Position numbers and translations under genes: made by a program. From assembly GCF_033100115.1 (NCBI RefSeq), contig NZ_CP136910.1, positions 3,310,001 to 3,374,000 of the forward strand: a stretch of 64,000 nt of DNA, in the 5' to 3' direction. Each line of letters begins with the position of its first letter. Position 1 is the stretch's first letter. This document shows positions 52,954 to 62,900 of the stretch, piece after piece. The notes beneath the pieces were generated by a model, which was not told the DNA's origin, did not search any database, and was given only the letters and a program-made list of their open reading frames with translations. Origin of the DNA: Anaerocolumna sp. AGMB13020. GTDB taxonomy: Bacteria > Bacillota > Clostridia > Lachnospirales > Lachnospiraceae.

Positions 52954-53481
52954 ATGAAAAAAGTAAATGTAAACTATGAAAAGATGTATTATGGATTTCC
53001 AGTAGTGCTTATAAGCTACTATGATAAAGAAGGCATTGCAAATGTAACGACCTTATCCTCCACCTACACCTTAAAAGATATGGTCATGCTGGGTTTTAGC
53101 AGCAAAGGCTATGCAGTCAGCCAGATAAAAGAAGTGTCGGATTTTGTAATTAATCTGGCAGACAGCAGGCTAATGGAGGAAATTGAGTTCTGTGGTAAAA
53201 ACACAGGTGCTGACTGTAAGAAGTTTGACAGCGTAAATCTGACCCCTGTACCCTCAAAACATATCAATGCTCCTTCTATTGCGGAATGCCCCGTTTCTAT
53301 AGAATGCACATTAACAGATGTAATTGAGAGCCCTCATTACAAGGGAATAACGAATATTCTTGCCACCATAAAGGGCAGACTTGTTTCAGAAACCCACCTG
53401 GATGAAAATGCAAATATAAAAATCGAAGAGTTTCATAATCTTTCTTATTTTAGCGACGGAGTAAACAGGGGATTCAAATAA
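52954..53481 (+). CDS. Flavin reductase-like (FMN-binding split-barrel) protein
   Basis: 175 residues. It starts with KKVNVNYEKMYYGFPVVLIS, then YTLKDMVMLGFSSKGYAVSQ and IKEVSDFVINLAD, the order seen in flavin reductase-domain flavoproteins (FMN binding, dimeric split barrel), which use NAD(P)H or a ferredoxin. The C-terminal part contains a conserved FCGKNTGADCKKF segment. It is followed by a small ferredoxin gene 45 bases later and shares a presumptive promoter with it; an electron-transfer pair responding to a redox or oxygen signal is a reasonable reading. Confidence 0.8.
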   Translation: MKKVNVNYEKMYYGFPVVLISYYDKEGIANVTTLSSTYTLKDMVMLGFSSKGYAVSQIKEVSDFVINLADSRLMEEIEFCGKNTGADCKKFDSVNLTPVPSKHINAPSIAECPVSIECTLTDVIESPHYKGITNILATIKGRLVSETHLDENANIKIEEFHNLSYFSDGVNRGFK

Positions 53482-53526
53482 AGCCCCTTTTATGATATAT
53501 GATTTTATTGGAAAGGAGGTATTCGT

Positions 53527-53715
53527 ATGAAAGCTTCAATTGACAGAGAGGGATGTATTTCCTGTGGTTTATGCGTATCTGTCTGTCCGGCTGTATTTCG
53601 TATGGGAGAGGATGGACCTGCGGAAGTATATGTGGAAACAGTACCCTCAGAATTAGAAGGCGAGGTATCAGAGGCAGTGGATGGTTGTCCTGTTTCAGTA
53701 ATCAGTGCCGAATAA
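53527..53715 (+). CDS. Small [4Fe-4S] ferredoxin
   Basis: 62 residues: CISCGLCVSVCP gives the cluster cysteines and a later Cys-Pro (DGCPVSVI) completes the set, the single-cluster ferredoxin pattern. AAAGGAGG precedes the ATG. It is paired with the flavin reductase-like protein and would donate or accept single electrons for it. A strong bidirectional terminator follows. Confidence 0.92.
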   Translation: MKASIDREGCISCGLCVSVCPAVFRMGEDGPAEVYVETVPSELEGEVSEAVDGCPVSVISAE

Positions 53716-53730
53716 GAAATTTTGAATCAT

Positions 53731-53777
53731 ATAAGACTGCTTATTTTCTGATGAGATGAAAGTAAGCAGTCTTATTT
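53731..53777 (+). terminator. Bidirectional terminator
   Basis: A perfect AAGACTGCTTA / TAAGCAGTCTT stem (53733-53743 and 53763-53773) with T/A runs on both sides, between the convergent ferredoxin and DNA glycosylase genes. Confidence 0.88.
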
Positions 53778-53789
53778 AAAAAAGTAAGC

Positions 53790-54440
53790 TTATTTTCTTC
53801 CTTTTTTCTTTTTAGGTGCCGGGTCTGCCAGCTCAGGAAGAGCACCGCCTGCAATTGACCATAGGTATAAACTTGCAATCGTTCCATAAGGTGAATAACG
53901 TTTGGAATATTTTCTGAATTTAACCGAGTCGATGTCTCTGTGCCGATAAAGCATACGCATACCTCTTAGAATTGCAAGGTCTCCAAAGCTTACAATATCA
54001 GGACGCTGCATACAAAATATCATAATCATTTCAGCTGTCCATACACCAATCCCTTTTAAGGCAGATAGTTCTTGAATAACCTCTGCATCGGACAGGTGAT
54101 TAAGGGCATCTATATCAAATTCTTTCGCTCTGACTTTCTCAGAGAAATCTTTTATATATTCAGCTTTTCGAAAAGACATCCCTAATTTTTGCAGCTCGTT
54201 CAGCTCCAAGGAACAGACTGTTTCTGCATTAACAGTAACCAGGCGGTCACATAACCGCTGCCAGATAGTAGCCTGGGCACTGGTAGATATCTGCTGCCCA
54301 ATAATGTGATGGATTACGGAGGAGAACAGGTCACTGTCAACAGACCTCGTAATGGGGCCAATCCGGTCAATGGCTGCACCAAGCTGTTTGTCGCGGGCTT
54401 TAAGATACTCAATTTCTTTTTCACCATATTCAAAAAACAA
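53790..54440 (-). CDS. DNA-3-methyladenine glycosylase II-like (HhH-GPD) enzyme
   Basis: 216 residues. The HhH-GPD fold shows LKGIGVWTAEMIMIF (helix-hairpin-helix) and the catalytic Asp within FGDLAILRGM, with the early IGQQISTSAQATIW block of the AlkA group. It removes alkylated bases to start base excision repair. The C-terminal KKKKGRK tail is basic. A normal-length minimal AlkA without the N-terminal beta domain. No adjacent Ada/MGMT gene. Confidence 0.88.
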   Translation of the reverse strand: MFFEYGEKEIEYLKARDKQLGAAIDRIGPITRSVDSDLFSSVIHHIIGQQISTSAQATIWQRLCDRLVTVNAETVCSLELNELQKLGMSFRKAEYIKDFSEKVRAKEFDIDALNHLSDAEVIQELSALKGIGVWTAEMIMIFCMQRPDIVSFGDLAILRGMRMLYRHRDIDSVKFRKYSKRYSPYGTIASLYLWSIAGGALPELADPAPKKKKGRK

Positions 54441-54621
54441 TAAATCACCTCCAATAAGCTAACTATAGCATAGACTGAATATTATTTCATCTGAAAAATG
54501 AACAGACAATTTGTGAAAGAATGGTTTAAAACAACATGTAGTTTGACATTGAAGATGGATTCTAATACAGTTGTAGTTAAAGCAGTAAATAAAATTGAAA
54601 GTCCTTAAGAAAGGGATATAT

Positions 54622-55158
54622 ATGGTTGTTTTTGAGAGTGAAAGATTGATTATAAGACGTTTTTGCAAAGAGGATTGGAAAGACCTTCATGGGTATCTTT
54701 CCATAGAAGCTGTTGTGAAGTATGAGCCTTATGGGACATACACAGAAGAATGTAAAAATGAAGCTGTATATCGTTCGGAGAACGAAGCTTTTTGGGCTGT
54801 ATGCCTGAAGGAAAATAATAAATTGATTGGTAATCTTTATTTTAGCAGGAAGGAGCCGAAAGCTTTTATGACCTGGGAAATCGGTTATGTCTTTCATCCT
54901 TTGTATTATGGAAAGGGGTACGCTACGGAGGCTTGCAGGGTAATCATGAAATATGGCTTTGAGGAGGAAGGTGCCCACCGGATTATGGCAAGGTGCAGTC
55001 CGGAGAATTCAGCCTCCTGGAAGCTGCTGGAGAGGCTTTCCATGCGAAGGGAAGGATACTTTAAAAAGATAGCGTTTTTTAAGACCACACCGGAGGGGGA
55101 ACCCATCTGGCATGATGCCTATGAGTATTCCATTTTGGAGGAAGAGTTCCAGGCATAA
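54622..55158 (+). CDS. GNAT-family N-acetyltransferase (RimJ/RimL type)
   Basis: 178 residues starting at ATG 54622 (AAAGGGATAT upstream). SERLIIRRFCKEDWKDLHGY and the acetyl-CoA loop YYGKGYATEACRVIMKYGF, then ENSASWKLLERLSMRREGYF are textbook RimJ/RimL blocks. Substrate unknown (ribosomal protein N-terminus, small amine or antibiotic). Opposite strand to the glycosylase. Confidence 0.88.
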   Translation: MVVFESERLIIRRFCKEDWKDLHGYLSIEAVVKYEPYGTYTEECKNEAVYRSENEAFWAVCLKENNKLIGNLYFSRKEPKAFMTWEIGYVFHPLYYGKGYATEACRVIMKYGFEEEGAHRIMARCSPENSASWKLLERLSMRREGYFKKIAFFKTTPEGEPIWHDAYEYSILEEEFQA

Positions 55159-55468
55159 GATACAGAAGCCGGCACAGCTGCCTGCTGTATCTAGGCAGTC
55201 AGTCAGATATGCTGTTATTGGAGAGCTGATTGATTCTATCCGCATTAGTTTGAGTTATATTCCAACAAATGTGTAATACAGTATGTATTGCTGTAATTGG
55301 GGATGTTAGAAAACACAATCAAAAGAAGCAGTTCGGAATACAGTTACATTGGAGATATTCTATTATCTGGTTGTTAATGTATCCTCTACTGCTTCTTTTA
55401 TTCGTATCTATTTGTCCGGTCCCTGTCCAGGCCATAAGACTGGTTATACAGGAGGGACTATTCAGGTG
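55159..55468. other. Intergenic stretch
   Basis: 310 bases with no supported gene. A frame of ~100 codons (55269-55586) runs into the GH4 gene on the other strand and has a hydrophobic profile, but no ribosome binding site or family; it is likely a chance frame. Confidence 0.5.
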
Positions 55469-56968
55469 TTACCTGGCGGAAGGCCTGTCTTTTGCCTTAT
55501 CTGTTTCTGCAGCATTCTTTCTTGCTTCTTCTTTGTTCCTTCGCATTTCCTCTATAGACTTCTCTGGTACCCGGATTCCCTTATAAGCTTTTGCAGGAAT
55601 CAGGTTATACTGTGCCTGTCTTATCTTTGCCAGTTTAATTTCTTCTTTATATTGGGGCAGCCAGGTTTCACCGGCAATCAGCATCTCGTCCACCATCTGA
55701 TTGATTTCTGCAGGAGTGCAGACTGCTCCAGTAAGCGGATCCATTAACATAGCCTGGCGGAGCAGAGTGATATCTCCCGCTACAGCAGCTTCCACGGCCA
55801 GTCGTTGTACCCAAATGCTTTGTGAGCAAACTGCTGCACAGCCAAGCGGCAGATCACCTACCTTAGGAATGTTGATACCATTGGCATCTATATACCCTGG
55901 AACTTCTACAACACTTTCCTCTGGGAGGTTGGTAATGCAGCCTTCATTCATTACGTTGAAATGACCACGGTAAACTCTGCCGGTTTCAAGTCCTTCGATA
56001 ATATAGGAGCCGTGTTCCTGACTACGGTTCTCGGCAATATATTTTTTGGCAGGTTCCGTCATCCAGTTTGGAAAATCGTCTTCAAACCAGTTACGGCCTT
56101 CGCGGCATACTCTGAGGTACCCTCCGGTCTCGCCATTGATCCACACACCTAAATCAATCCATTTCTCAAGCTCCTCAGGGCGCTTGCGGTACCAGGACAC
56201 ATACTCGGATAAGTGGCCGTTGGATTCAGTAGAGTAATACCCAAAATTCTTTAAGACGTCAATTCTTACCTTCTCCGTTTTCGATAATTCCTCGTTTTCC
56301 AGATAGGCAGGAAGGATTTTAGGGAGCATGTCCTCACCCTTGTGTTTAACAGAGATATACCAGGTCTGATGATTAATACCGGCACAGATGATGTCAACTT
56401 CCTCTTTTTTAAGCCCAAGTGCTTTGGCGATTTGATCGTGTCCGCCTTGAACACCATGGCACAGGCCAATGGTTTTTACCTTGCCATATTTATTTGCCGC
56501 CCAGGTTAGCATGGCATTGGGATTGGAGTAATTCAGCATTATAGCACCAGGTGCTGCTACTTCCCTGATATCCTTACAGAAGTCCAATATGGCTGCGATA
56601 CCGCGCTGTCCATACATGATTCCACCTGCGCATAAGGTATCTCCTACACATTGGTCAATTCCGTATTTCAAAGGAATCTCCACGTCTGTCTCAAAGCCTT
56701 CCAACATACCGATCCTTACGCAATTGATGATGTAACGGGCATCTTTAAAGGCTTCTCTGCGGTCTGTAGTTGCATGAATCTTAATGGAAAGACCGTTTTC
56801 CTCCAGATCTCTCTGGCATAAAGCAGTTACCATATCAAGATTGTGCTGGTTGATGTCGGTAAAAGTAACTTCAATATTGCGGAATTCGGGAACTGTCATA
56901 AGATCAGAAAACAATGTTCTGGTAAATCCTACACTTCCGGCACCGATAAAGGCAATTTTAAATGACAT
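55469..56968 (-). CDS. GH4 family glycosidase (alpha-galactosidase-like, NAD/Mn-dependent)
   Basis: 499 residues. Rossmann start FIGAGSVGFTRTLFSDL for NAD, NYSNPNAMLTW, GLCHGVQGGHDQIA (Cys/His metal ligands), GINHQTWYISV, and the mid-block GDTLCAGGIMYGQRG. GH4 enzymes use NAD+ and Mn2+ to break alpha- or beta-glycosides by oxidation-elimination; the closest familiar group is MelA-type alpha-galactosidase, but alpha-glucuronidases and 6-phospho-glucosidases share the fold. The C-terminal tail is ~50 residues longer than MelA. A GGAGG start region at 56980. Its AraC regulator may be the gene at 57855. Confidence 0.9.
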   Translation of the reverse strand: MSFKIAFIGAGSVGFTRTLFSDLMTVPEFRNIEVTFTDINQHNLDMVTALCQRDLEENGLSIKIHATTDRREAFKDARYIINCVRIGMLEGFETDVEIPLKYGIDQCVGDTLCAGGIMYGQRGIAAILDFCKDIREVAAPGAIMLNYSNPNAMLTWAANKYGKVKTIGLCHGVQGGHDQIAKALGLKKEEVDIICAGINHQTWYISVKHKGEDMLPKILPAYLENEELSKTEKVRIDVLKNFGYYSTESNGHLSEYVSWYRKRPEELEKWIDLGVWINGETGGYLRVCREGRNWFEDDFPNWMTEPAKKYIAENRSQEHGSYIIEGLETGRVYRGHFNVMNEGCITNLPEESVVEVPGYIDANGINIPKVGDLPLGCAAVCSQSIWVQRLAVEAAVAGDITLLRQAMLMDPLTGAVCTPAEINQMVDEMLIAGETWLPQYKEEIKLAKIRQAQYNLIPAKAYKGIRVPEKSIEEMRRNKEEARKNAAETDKAKDRPSAR

Positions 56969-57166
56969 AAATAATAAACCTCCTGCTGATTGTTTTTCGG
57001 GAAATAGTTCGGGGATGTATTGATAGGAGTATTATATTCAATAATAAAAGTTTAGGTGGAAAGAATTCTGTACTCTTTTACGGAATGTAAGATATTATGA
57101 TATAATAATGTTTGAGTGGTATAGGGCGGGGAGGGTAACAAAAGGGAAGGTTTTTAACAAGGGGAC

Positions 57167-57378
57167 GGCCAAATGCATAAAATAGAGGTACGCATGCTTC
57201 GATTCCAAGATATAAGAAGTCCTATTTCTCTGGTGATTTTATGCTTGGCATGTTATAAATCAGATAACTCGCTGCGCTCAGACAATCTGCTTTATAACAT
57301 AGCATAAAATCTCCAGAGAAAAGGACTTCTAATATCTTTCCATAGGCGCATGCATACCTCTATTTTGTGCATTTGGCC
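57167..57378. repeat. 212-bp fold-back (MITE-like) element
   Basis: The two halves are near-perfect inverted copies of about 95 bases, beginning GGCCAAATGCATAAAATAGA and ending TCTATTTTGTGCATTTGGCC, with a ~20-base centre containing CTCGCTGCGCTCAGACA. It has no coding potential. As RNA or cruciform DNA it would form one long hairpin. No direct target-site duplication was certain by eye. Confidence 0.8.
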
Positions 57379-57472
57379 TGAAATCCTATGGTTATAAGAC
57401 TTTGAAATTTTTGTATAATATTGAAATTTAAAATTTTAAGATGTTGATATAATACAGGAAAATAAAAGAAAT

Positions 57473-57782
57473 AGCAGAAGTAATAGAAGATAAATACTGG
57501 TGCAAGAGATAATACAAGAAAAGCAGAAGAAATAGTAGGAGAATAGATATTAGTACAAGTTATAATCCAGAAGAGCACATTGAAATAGTAGGAGGATAGA
57601 TATTAGTCAAGTTATAATCCGGAATGGCACATTGAAATAGTAGGAGAATAGTTACTAGTGCAAGTAATAATACAAGAAGAGCACAAGAAATAGTACAAGG
57701 ATAGAAATAGTACAAGTTATATTCCAGAATAGCACAAGAAATAATGCAATACCGGAAATAATACAGAACATGAATCAGAAAT
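57473..57782 (+). repeat. Degenerate tandem repeat with ~53-bp period upstream of the AraC gene
   Basis: Six units begin with AGCA(C/G)-A at about 57473, 57522, 57574, 57627, 57680 and 57731 (spacings 49, 52, 53, 53 and 51). Each carries GAAATAGTA, GGA(G/A)-ATAGATA, TAGT-CAAGTTATAAT-like text. All frames have stops, so it is not protein-coding. The 52-53 base period equals five turns of B-DNA, which would put the units on one face. Confidence 0.7.
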
Positions 57783-57854
57783 ATAACAAAATTAATTCAA
57801 AAATATAGTACTAGCGAGAATAGTATTCTTGAGCTTTTATAAGGGAGGACGAAC

Positions 57855-58784
57855 ATGCTGAGGGAGAAGAGCGGGGATATAAGTCACATAAGCCTTTACG
57901 ACAGAGAAAACAGGAACTCCTGGTTCCTGGTGAAACGTTATTATGCCATGAATTTTGATTTCTTTGATATGGAGCCCCACAGCCATGGTGAATTTGAGAT
58001 TATGTATATTGCCAGTGGCTGCTGCACAATCTATAGCTGGACAGCTGATGGCACAGAAAAAGTCTGGAGGATGAAAGAGGGGGAATATGTGATGATTGAC
58101 GGCGGTACCTGGCATAAGCTGGAGGTGGTAAAGGGAGTGCGCTGCCGTATTTTGAATCTGGAAATTGCCCTGTTGCCCCGGCCCGGAGGAAATGGTGGAA
58201 AAACGATTGAGCAGCTTCGTGAGCAGTCGAAATCCTTAAGAGATTTTTTGGCTTTACCAACCTCTATATACAAGTGCTATGACGGAGAGGGTACCCTGCA
58301 TACGATTATAACAGAAACTCATAAGCAGCTGCAAAATCCCATGGAGGCAGGAGAACACAGAGTAATGCAGAATCTTTGCCTGGCACAGCTTTTGGTGGAG
58401 TTAAGCAGACAAAGGTCTAAGAAATACCGCAGCGACGGCGGCAGTAAATATGTCAGCAGAACTCTTTCATTTCTCAACAGCAATTATGAAAAGGATATTA
58501 AAGTAGAGGACATCGCAGCTAAAATCGGAGTCTCAGCTGCTTATCTCCAAAGATTGTTTAAGGAACAGACAGGTAAGACCCTTGTGGACAAAATAAATGA
58601 ACTTCGTATAGAGAAAGCGAAGGTTCTTCTTGAAACCAGCAGTCTCCCGGTTACCGATATTGCAATCAGCGTGGGCTTTCATAACCGACAGCATTTTACT
58701 TATACCTTTAGGAAACTCACCGGCTGTTCCCCTTCTGTCTATAGTAAGCATAAGGGAGATTACCAGGTCTGGGCTTTTAAATAA
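57855..58784 (+). CDS. AraC-family regulator (cupin sensor + HTH)
   Basis: 309 residues: an N-terminal AraC-type cupin sensor (MEPHSHGEFEIMYIASGCCT then GEYVMIDGGTWHKLEV) and C-terminal paired HTHs (IKVEDIAAKIGVSAAYLQRL and ISVGFHNRQHFTYTFRKLTG). A strong GGGAGGACGAAC upstream. It lies downstream of the repeat region and divergent from the GH4 gene, the likely target; sugar-responsive control is inferred from its neighbours. Confidence 0.88.
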   Translation: MLREKSGDISHISLYDRENRNSWFLVKRYYAMNFDFFDMEPHSHGEFEIMYIASGCCTIYSWTADGTEKVWRMKEGEYVMIDGGTWHKLEVVKGVRCRILNLEIALLPRPGGNGGKTIEQLREQSKSLRDFLALPTSIYKCYDGEGTLHTIITETHKQLQNPMEAGEHRVMQNLCLAQLLVELSRQRSKKYRSDGGSKYVSRTLSFLNSNYEKDIKVEDIAAKIGVSAAYLQRLFKEQTGKTLVDKINELRIEKAKVLLETSSLPVTDIAISVGFHNRQHFTYTFRKLTGCSPSVYSKHKGDYQVWAFK

Positions 58785-58786
58785 GT

Positions 58787-59638
58787 TTATTCGCCTTCGT
58801 TCTGTTTGCGGAACTCCGTAGGGGATATGCCCCACATTTTTTTGAACAGCCGGCTGAAATAAAGAGGATTATCATAACCAACCAGCTGAGCCACCTCTGA
58901 AATATGAAAAAGAGAATTGGTCAGCAGCTCTTTTGCGGTTGTCATTCGAATGTTTATTATATATTGCCTTGGTGAGATTCCGACATGTTTTGTAAAGGTA
59001 TCGATAAAGCGATAATAATTTAATCCCCTATCCTTTGTAAATTGCTTTATGGTAAAGTCCCTTTCAGGGGATAAATGAAAGATCCTAAGTACTTCCTCCA
59101 CCTCCTTATTATAGTTTTCAAATATTTTTCGTTCTCTTATCCGGTTTCTCCCCATTTTAAGCAAAAGTTGCTGCATCAGAAATTTCAGCTGTGTTTCAAA
59201 AAAAGGCTGTTTCAGCTGCAGCTCCTGTATAATTCCGTCAAAGAGATGGATATAGCTATTGTGTACACCTACCTGATAAATCGTTTCTTCTCCCCAGCCC
59301 ATCTGGTTCAGGAAGGGGTTGCTGTCCTTGCAGGAGAAATGTACCCAGTAGATGTCCGGGTGTTCCTCCAGGTAATAATAATAATACTGAGGTTCCCCTG
59401 GATGAAAGAGCACACAACTACCCTTTTCCAGTGTCTGTACTTTACCATTGATTCGGAAACGGGCTTTACCGTCGCCTATATAGATAAGCTGATAATTTGC
59501 AGCTCCCAGAGGACGTTCGGTGTAGAACCGGTCTTTCTTGACCAGCCGGTATCTGCCGCTGCAATGTACAAAGAAATCCTCCTCAGATACGGATTTTTCA
59601 TCTGACTGCCAATCATAATACCCTACTACTGTAAGCAT
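58787..59638 (-). CDS. AraC-family regulator next to the beta-galactosidase
   Basis: 283 residues with the cupin sensor YQLIYIGDGKARFRINGKVQ (sugar pocket of the AraC sugar-sensor group) and paired HTHs (FTIKQFTKDRGLNYYRFIDT and VAQLVGYDNPLYFSRLFKKM). It starts only ~300 bases from the divergent beta-galactosidase and points away from it, the typical arrangement for a regulator controlling that gene. Confidence 0.88.
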   Translation of the reverse strand: MLTVVGYYDWQSDEKSVSEEDFFVHCSGRYRLVKKDRFYTERPLGAANYQLIYIGDGKARFRINGKVQTLEKGSCVLFHPGEPQYYYYYLEEHPDIYWVHFSCKDSNPFLNQMGWGEETIYQVGVHNSYIHLFDGIIQELQLKQPFFETQLKFLMQQLLLKMGRNRIRERKIFENYNKEVEEVLRIFHLSPERDFTIKQFTKDRGLNYYRFIDTFTKHVGISPRQYIINIRMTTAKELLTNSLFHISEVAQLVGYDNPLYFSRLFKKMWGISPTEFRKQNEGE

Positions 59639-59940
59639 ATTTACCTCTTTCTTGGTAAGGAACTCATTTGATTTTTAATGGAAGGAAACAGATATAAATT
59701 TATGATAAGTCAGGAATTTCATGCTATTTTCGCTTGCTCGCGCCTTTTGAAATCCTCTGGTATATAAAGTCATGAAATGTCTGGTTATTGAAATGATTTT
59801 ATAATAATTAACCGGAACTGTCAATTTCAATTTGAAAACTTTGTGCATATAGATATCAACTTTATGTATGGAATTATAACAATTATTTTGGTATATTCAA
59901 GTTATGAAAAATAAATTTTATGCTGATGAAAGGAATACTT
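59639..59940. promoter_or_regulatory. Divergent regulatory region of the beta-galactosidase
   Basis: About 302 bases between the AraC gene (-) and the beta-galactosidase (+). It is AT-rich with several T/A tracts; no single -35/-10 pair was convincing. An operator for the adjacent AraC regulator is expected here, but no clear dyad was identified. Confidence 0.4.
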
Positions 59941-62900
59941 ATGTTAAAGTCAGAATTAAAATTACCAAAGTATTATGAAGACCCCTCTGTTCTTCACACA
60001 GGCTGTGAAGACAACCGCAGTTATTATCTTCCCTTTGCTCCCGGTGAAGCCGTTAAGAGCTCCCGCGTGAATTCTTTGAACGGAGATTGGGATTTCCGCT
60101 ATTATAATAATCCTTTTGAACTGGAGGATTTTACACAGGCTGGCTATGAATACAAAAATTATGATTCCATTCCTGTCCCAAGCTGTATACAAATGCATGG
60201 TTATGACCGTCACCAGTATACCAACGTTAATTTCCCCTTTCCTTATGATCCCCCTTTTGTTCCCCAGGAGAATCCCACCAGCGTATACCATCGTTGCTTT
60301 GAAATAGAGCAGATTTCAGGTGAGACAAAGTATTATCTGAACTTTGAAGGTGTTGACTCCTGCTTTTATGTATATATCAACGGCAATCTGGCAGGTTACA
60401 GTCAGGTATCTCATTCTACCAGTGAATTTGATATAACCTCCTATCTTAAAATGGGGGAGAATGATTTAACCGTTGTGGTATTAAAGTGGTGTGATGGAAG
60501 TTATCTGGAGGATCAGGATAAATTCCGTATGACAGGAATCTTCCGCGATGTTTACCTTATCACCCGTCCGGTTAACCACATTCGTGATTATTTTGTAAAG
60601 ACTTTGTTAACGGATAATTACACCAAAGCAGAGATTAATGTGGACTTTGAGTTCAGCGGTGAGGCCGTACCGGTAACAGGCACCTTAACCGATGCTTCCG
60701 GTAAAGTAGTTGCTGCTGAAACTGTAAAAGGTTCTAAACTTGTAATTAAATTGGAAGATCCGTCTCTTTGGAGTGCGGAATCCCCTTACCTCTACACCTT
60801 GACCATCAACACACCGGAGGAAGTGATTTATCAAAAAGTAGGCATCCGTTCAATAGAAGTTGTGGATGATATAATTCTTATTAACGGTGTTAAGGTTAAA
60901 TTCAAAGGTGTTAACCGTCATGACAGCGATCCTGTAACGGGCTATACCATCAGCAAAGAGCAGGCTATAAAAGATTTGAGACTAATGAAGGAAGCCAACA
61001 TCAACGCCATCCGTACCAGCCATTATCCCAATGCACCCTGGTTTAACGAGTTATGCAGCGTATATGGATTCTATGTAGTCGGAGAAAGCGATTTGGAAGC
61101 CCACGGTGCTACCAGCTATTATGGAGCCAGTTGGTCAGATACCTATGGCGATCTGGTACAGCGCGAAATATTTGCAGCAGGAATTTTAGACCGTAACCAG
61201 AGAAATGTTATCCGTGATAAGAACAATGCCAGTGTGGTAATGTGGTCCATGGGAAATGAAGCGGGCTACAGCAAGGCCCTTGAAGATACCGGTCGTTGGA
61301 TAAGAGAGTACGATCCTACCAGACTTGTACATTATGAAGGCAGCATTCACCAGACCGGCGGACATATAAATGATACCTCCATGCTGGATGTATACAGCAC
61401 CATGTATGCTTCCGTGCCAGGCATTGAGGAATATCTTAAATCCAATCCAAAGCCGTATATGCTTTGTGAATTTGTTCATGCAATGGGTAATGGCCCCGGA
61501 GACATGGAGGACTATTTTGAATGCATTTACGCTCATGACCGTTTTGTGGGCGGATTCGTATGGGAATGGTGTGACCATGCAATTTATCGTGGTATTACAA
61601 AAGACGGACGCAAGATATTCCATTATGGCGGAGATTCCGGTGAATACCCGCATGACGGTAATTTCTGTGTAGACGGTATGGTATCTCCTGATCGTATCCC
61701 TCACCCGGCACTGGCAGAATACAAAAATGTAATTCGTCCGGTACGCGGAGTACTGTTAAACAAAGAAGACGCTACAATTGAACTTGAAAACAAATTGGAT
61801 TTTACCAATTTAAAAGATTACTTAAAGGTAGAAGCAGAACTTTTGGTAAATGGAGTAACAAAAGAGGTATATCAGCTTGGAGCATTGGATGTGCCTCCTC
61901 ATGGTAAGATTACCCTTAAGCTTCCTGTTGATAAGAGCCTTTTTGGCAAGGAGAGCGTTACCGTTAAGCTGAACTACCTTCAGACAATAGAACTTCCCCT
62001 GACTGCAATAGGCCATAAGCTGGGATTTGACCAGCTGTTCTTACAGGAAAGCACACTTCCTCTGAGCAAGACTACTGGTGAGACTGCAAGCAAAGAAAAT
62101 AAGGTTCAGGTAGAAGAGAATGGTACAAAAATAGTAGTAAACGGAGCAAACTTCAGCTATCGTTTTAATAAGCTGTATGGGAGCTTTGAATCCATGGTTG
62201 TAAATAACCACACAGTATTGGAGAAACCGCTGGAATATAATATTTGGCGTGCACCTGCCGACAATGACCGCAATATTCGTAATTCCTGGGAGAGAGCCCG
62301 TTATGATAGAGCCTTCCCCCGTGTATATGAAACCCGCGTATCCCAGGAAAACGGTGTAACAGCTATTTACTGCAAGCTGGCAATTACAGCAATTCAGATT
62401 CAGCATATACTGGATCTTCAGGTAACCTGGTACATTAGTGCAGAAGGTACGGTAACCGTAGAGATAAATGGTAAGAGAAACAAGGAGCTTCCATTCCTTC
62501 CACGTTTTGGTCTGCGCTTCTTCCTGCCCAAGGAATATGATAAAGTCAATTATCTAGGTTATGGACCTGGTGAAAGTTATATTGATAAACGCCGTTCCTC
62601 CTGGTTTGGCAGATTTGAGCAGGAAATCTCTGATATGCATATAGATTATATCAAACCACAGGAGAACGGAAGTCATTATGGCTGTGAAGAGTTAACCATA
62701 GTATCTTCTTATGGACAAAACCTTCATATTACTGCACATACTCCATTTTCCTTCCAGGCAGGACGCTATACACAGGAAGAATTAGCAGAAAAAGCGCATA
62801 ATTATGAGCTTGAAACAGCAGACAGTACTATACTCTGCGTGGATTATAAGATGAGTGGTGTAGGTTCAAATTCCTGTGGACCGGCACTTGCAGAGAAATA

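Larger units (their letters stand above)
56969..57854. other. Large intergenic region with fold-back element and tandem repeats
   Basis: 886 bases lacking a real gene. It holds the 212-bp fold-back element (57167-57378) and the ~53-bp tandem repeat block (57473-57782), both listed below. The last 70 bases carry the promoter region of the AraC gene. Confidence 0.6.

Noticed and set aside
55269..55586. Hydrophobic ~105-codon frame overlapping the GH4 gene end
   Set aside because: No ribosome binding site, antisense to the well-supported GH4 gene for a third of its length, no family.
57473..57782. CRISPR array
   Set aside because: The units are degenerate over their whole length and there are no conserved repeats separated by unrelated spacers; no cas genes in the window.
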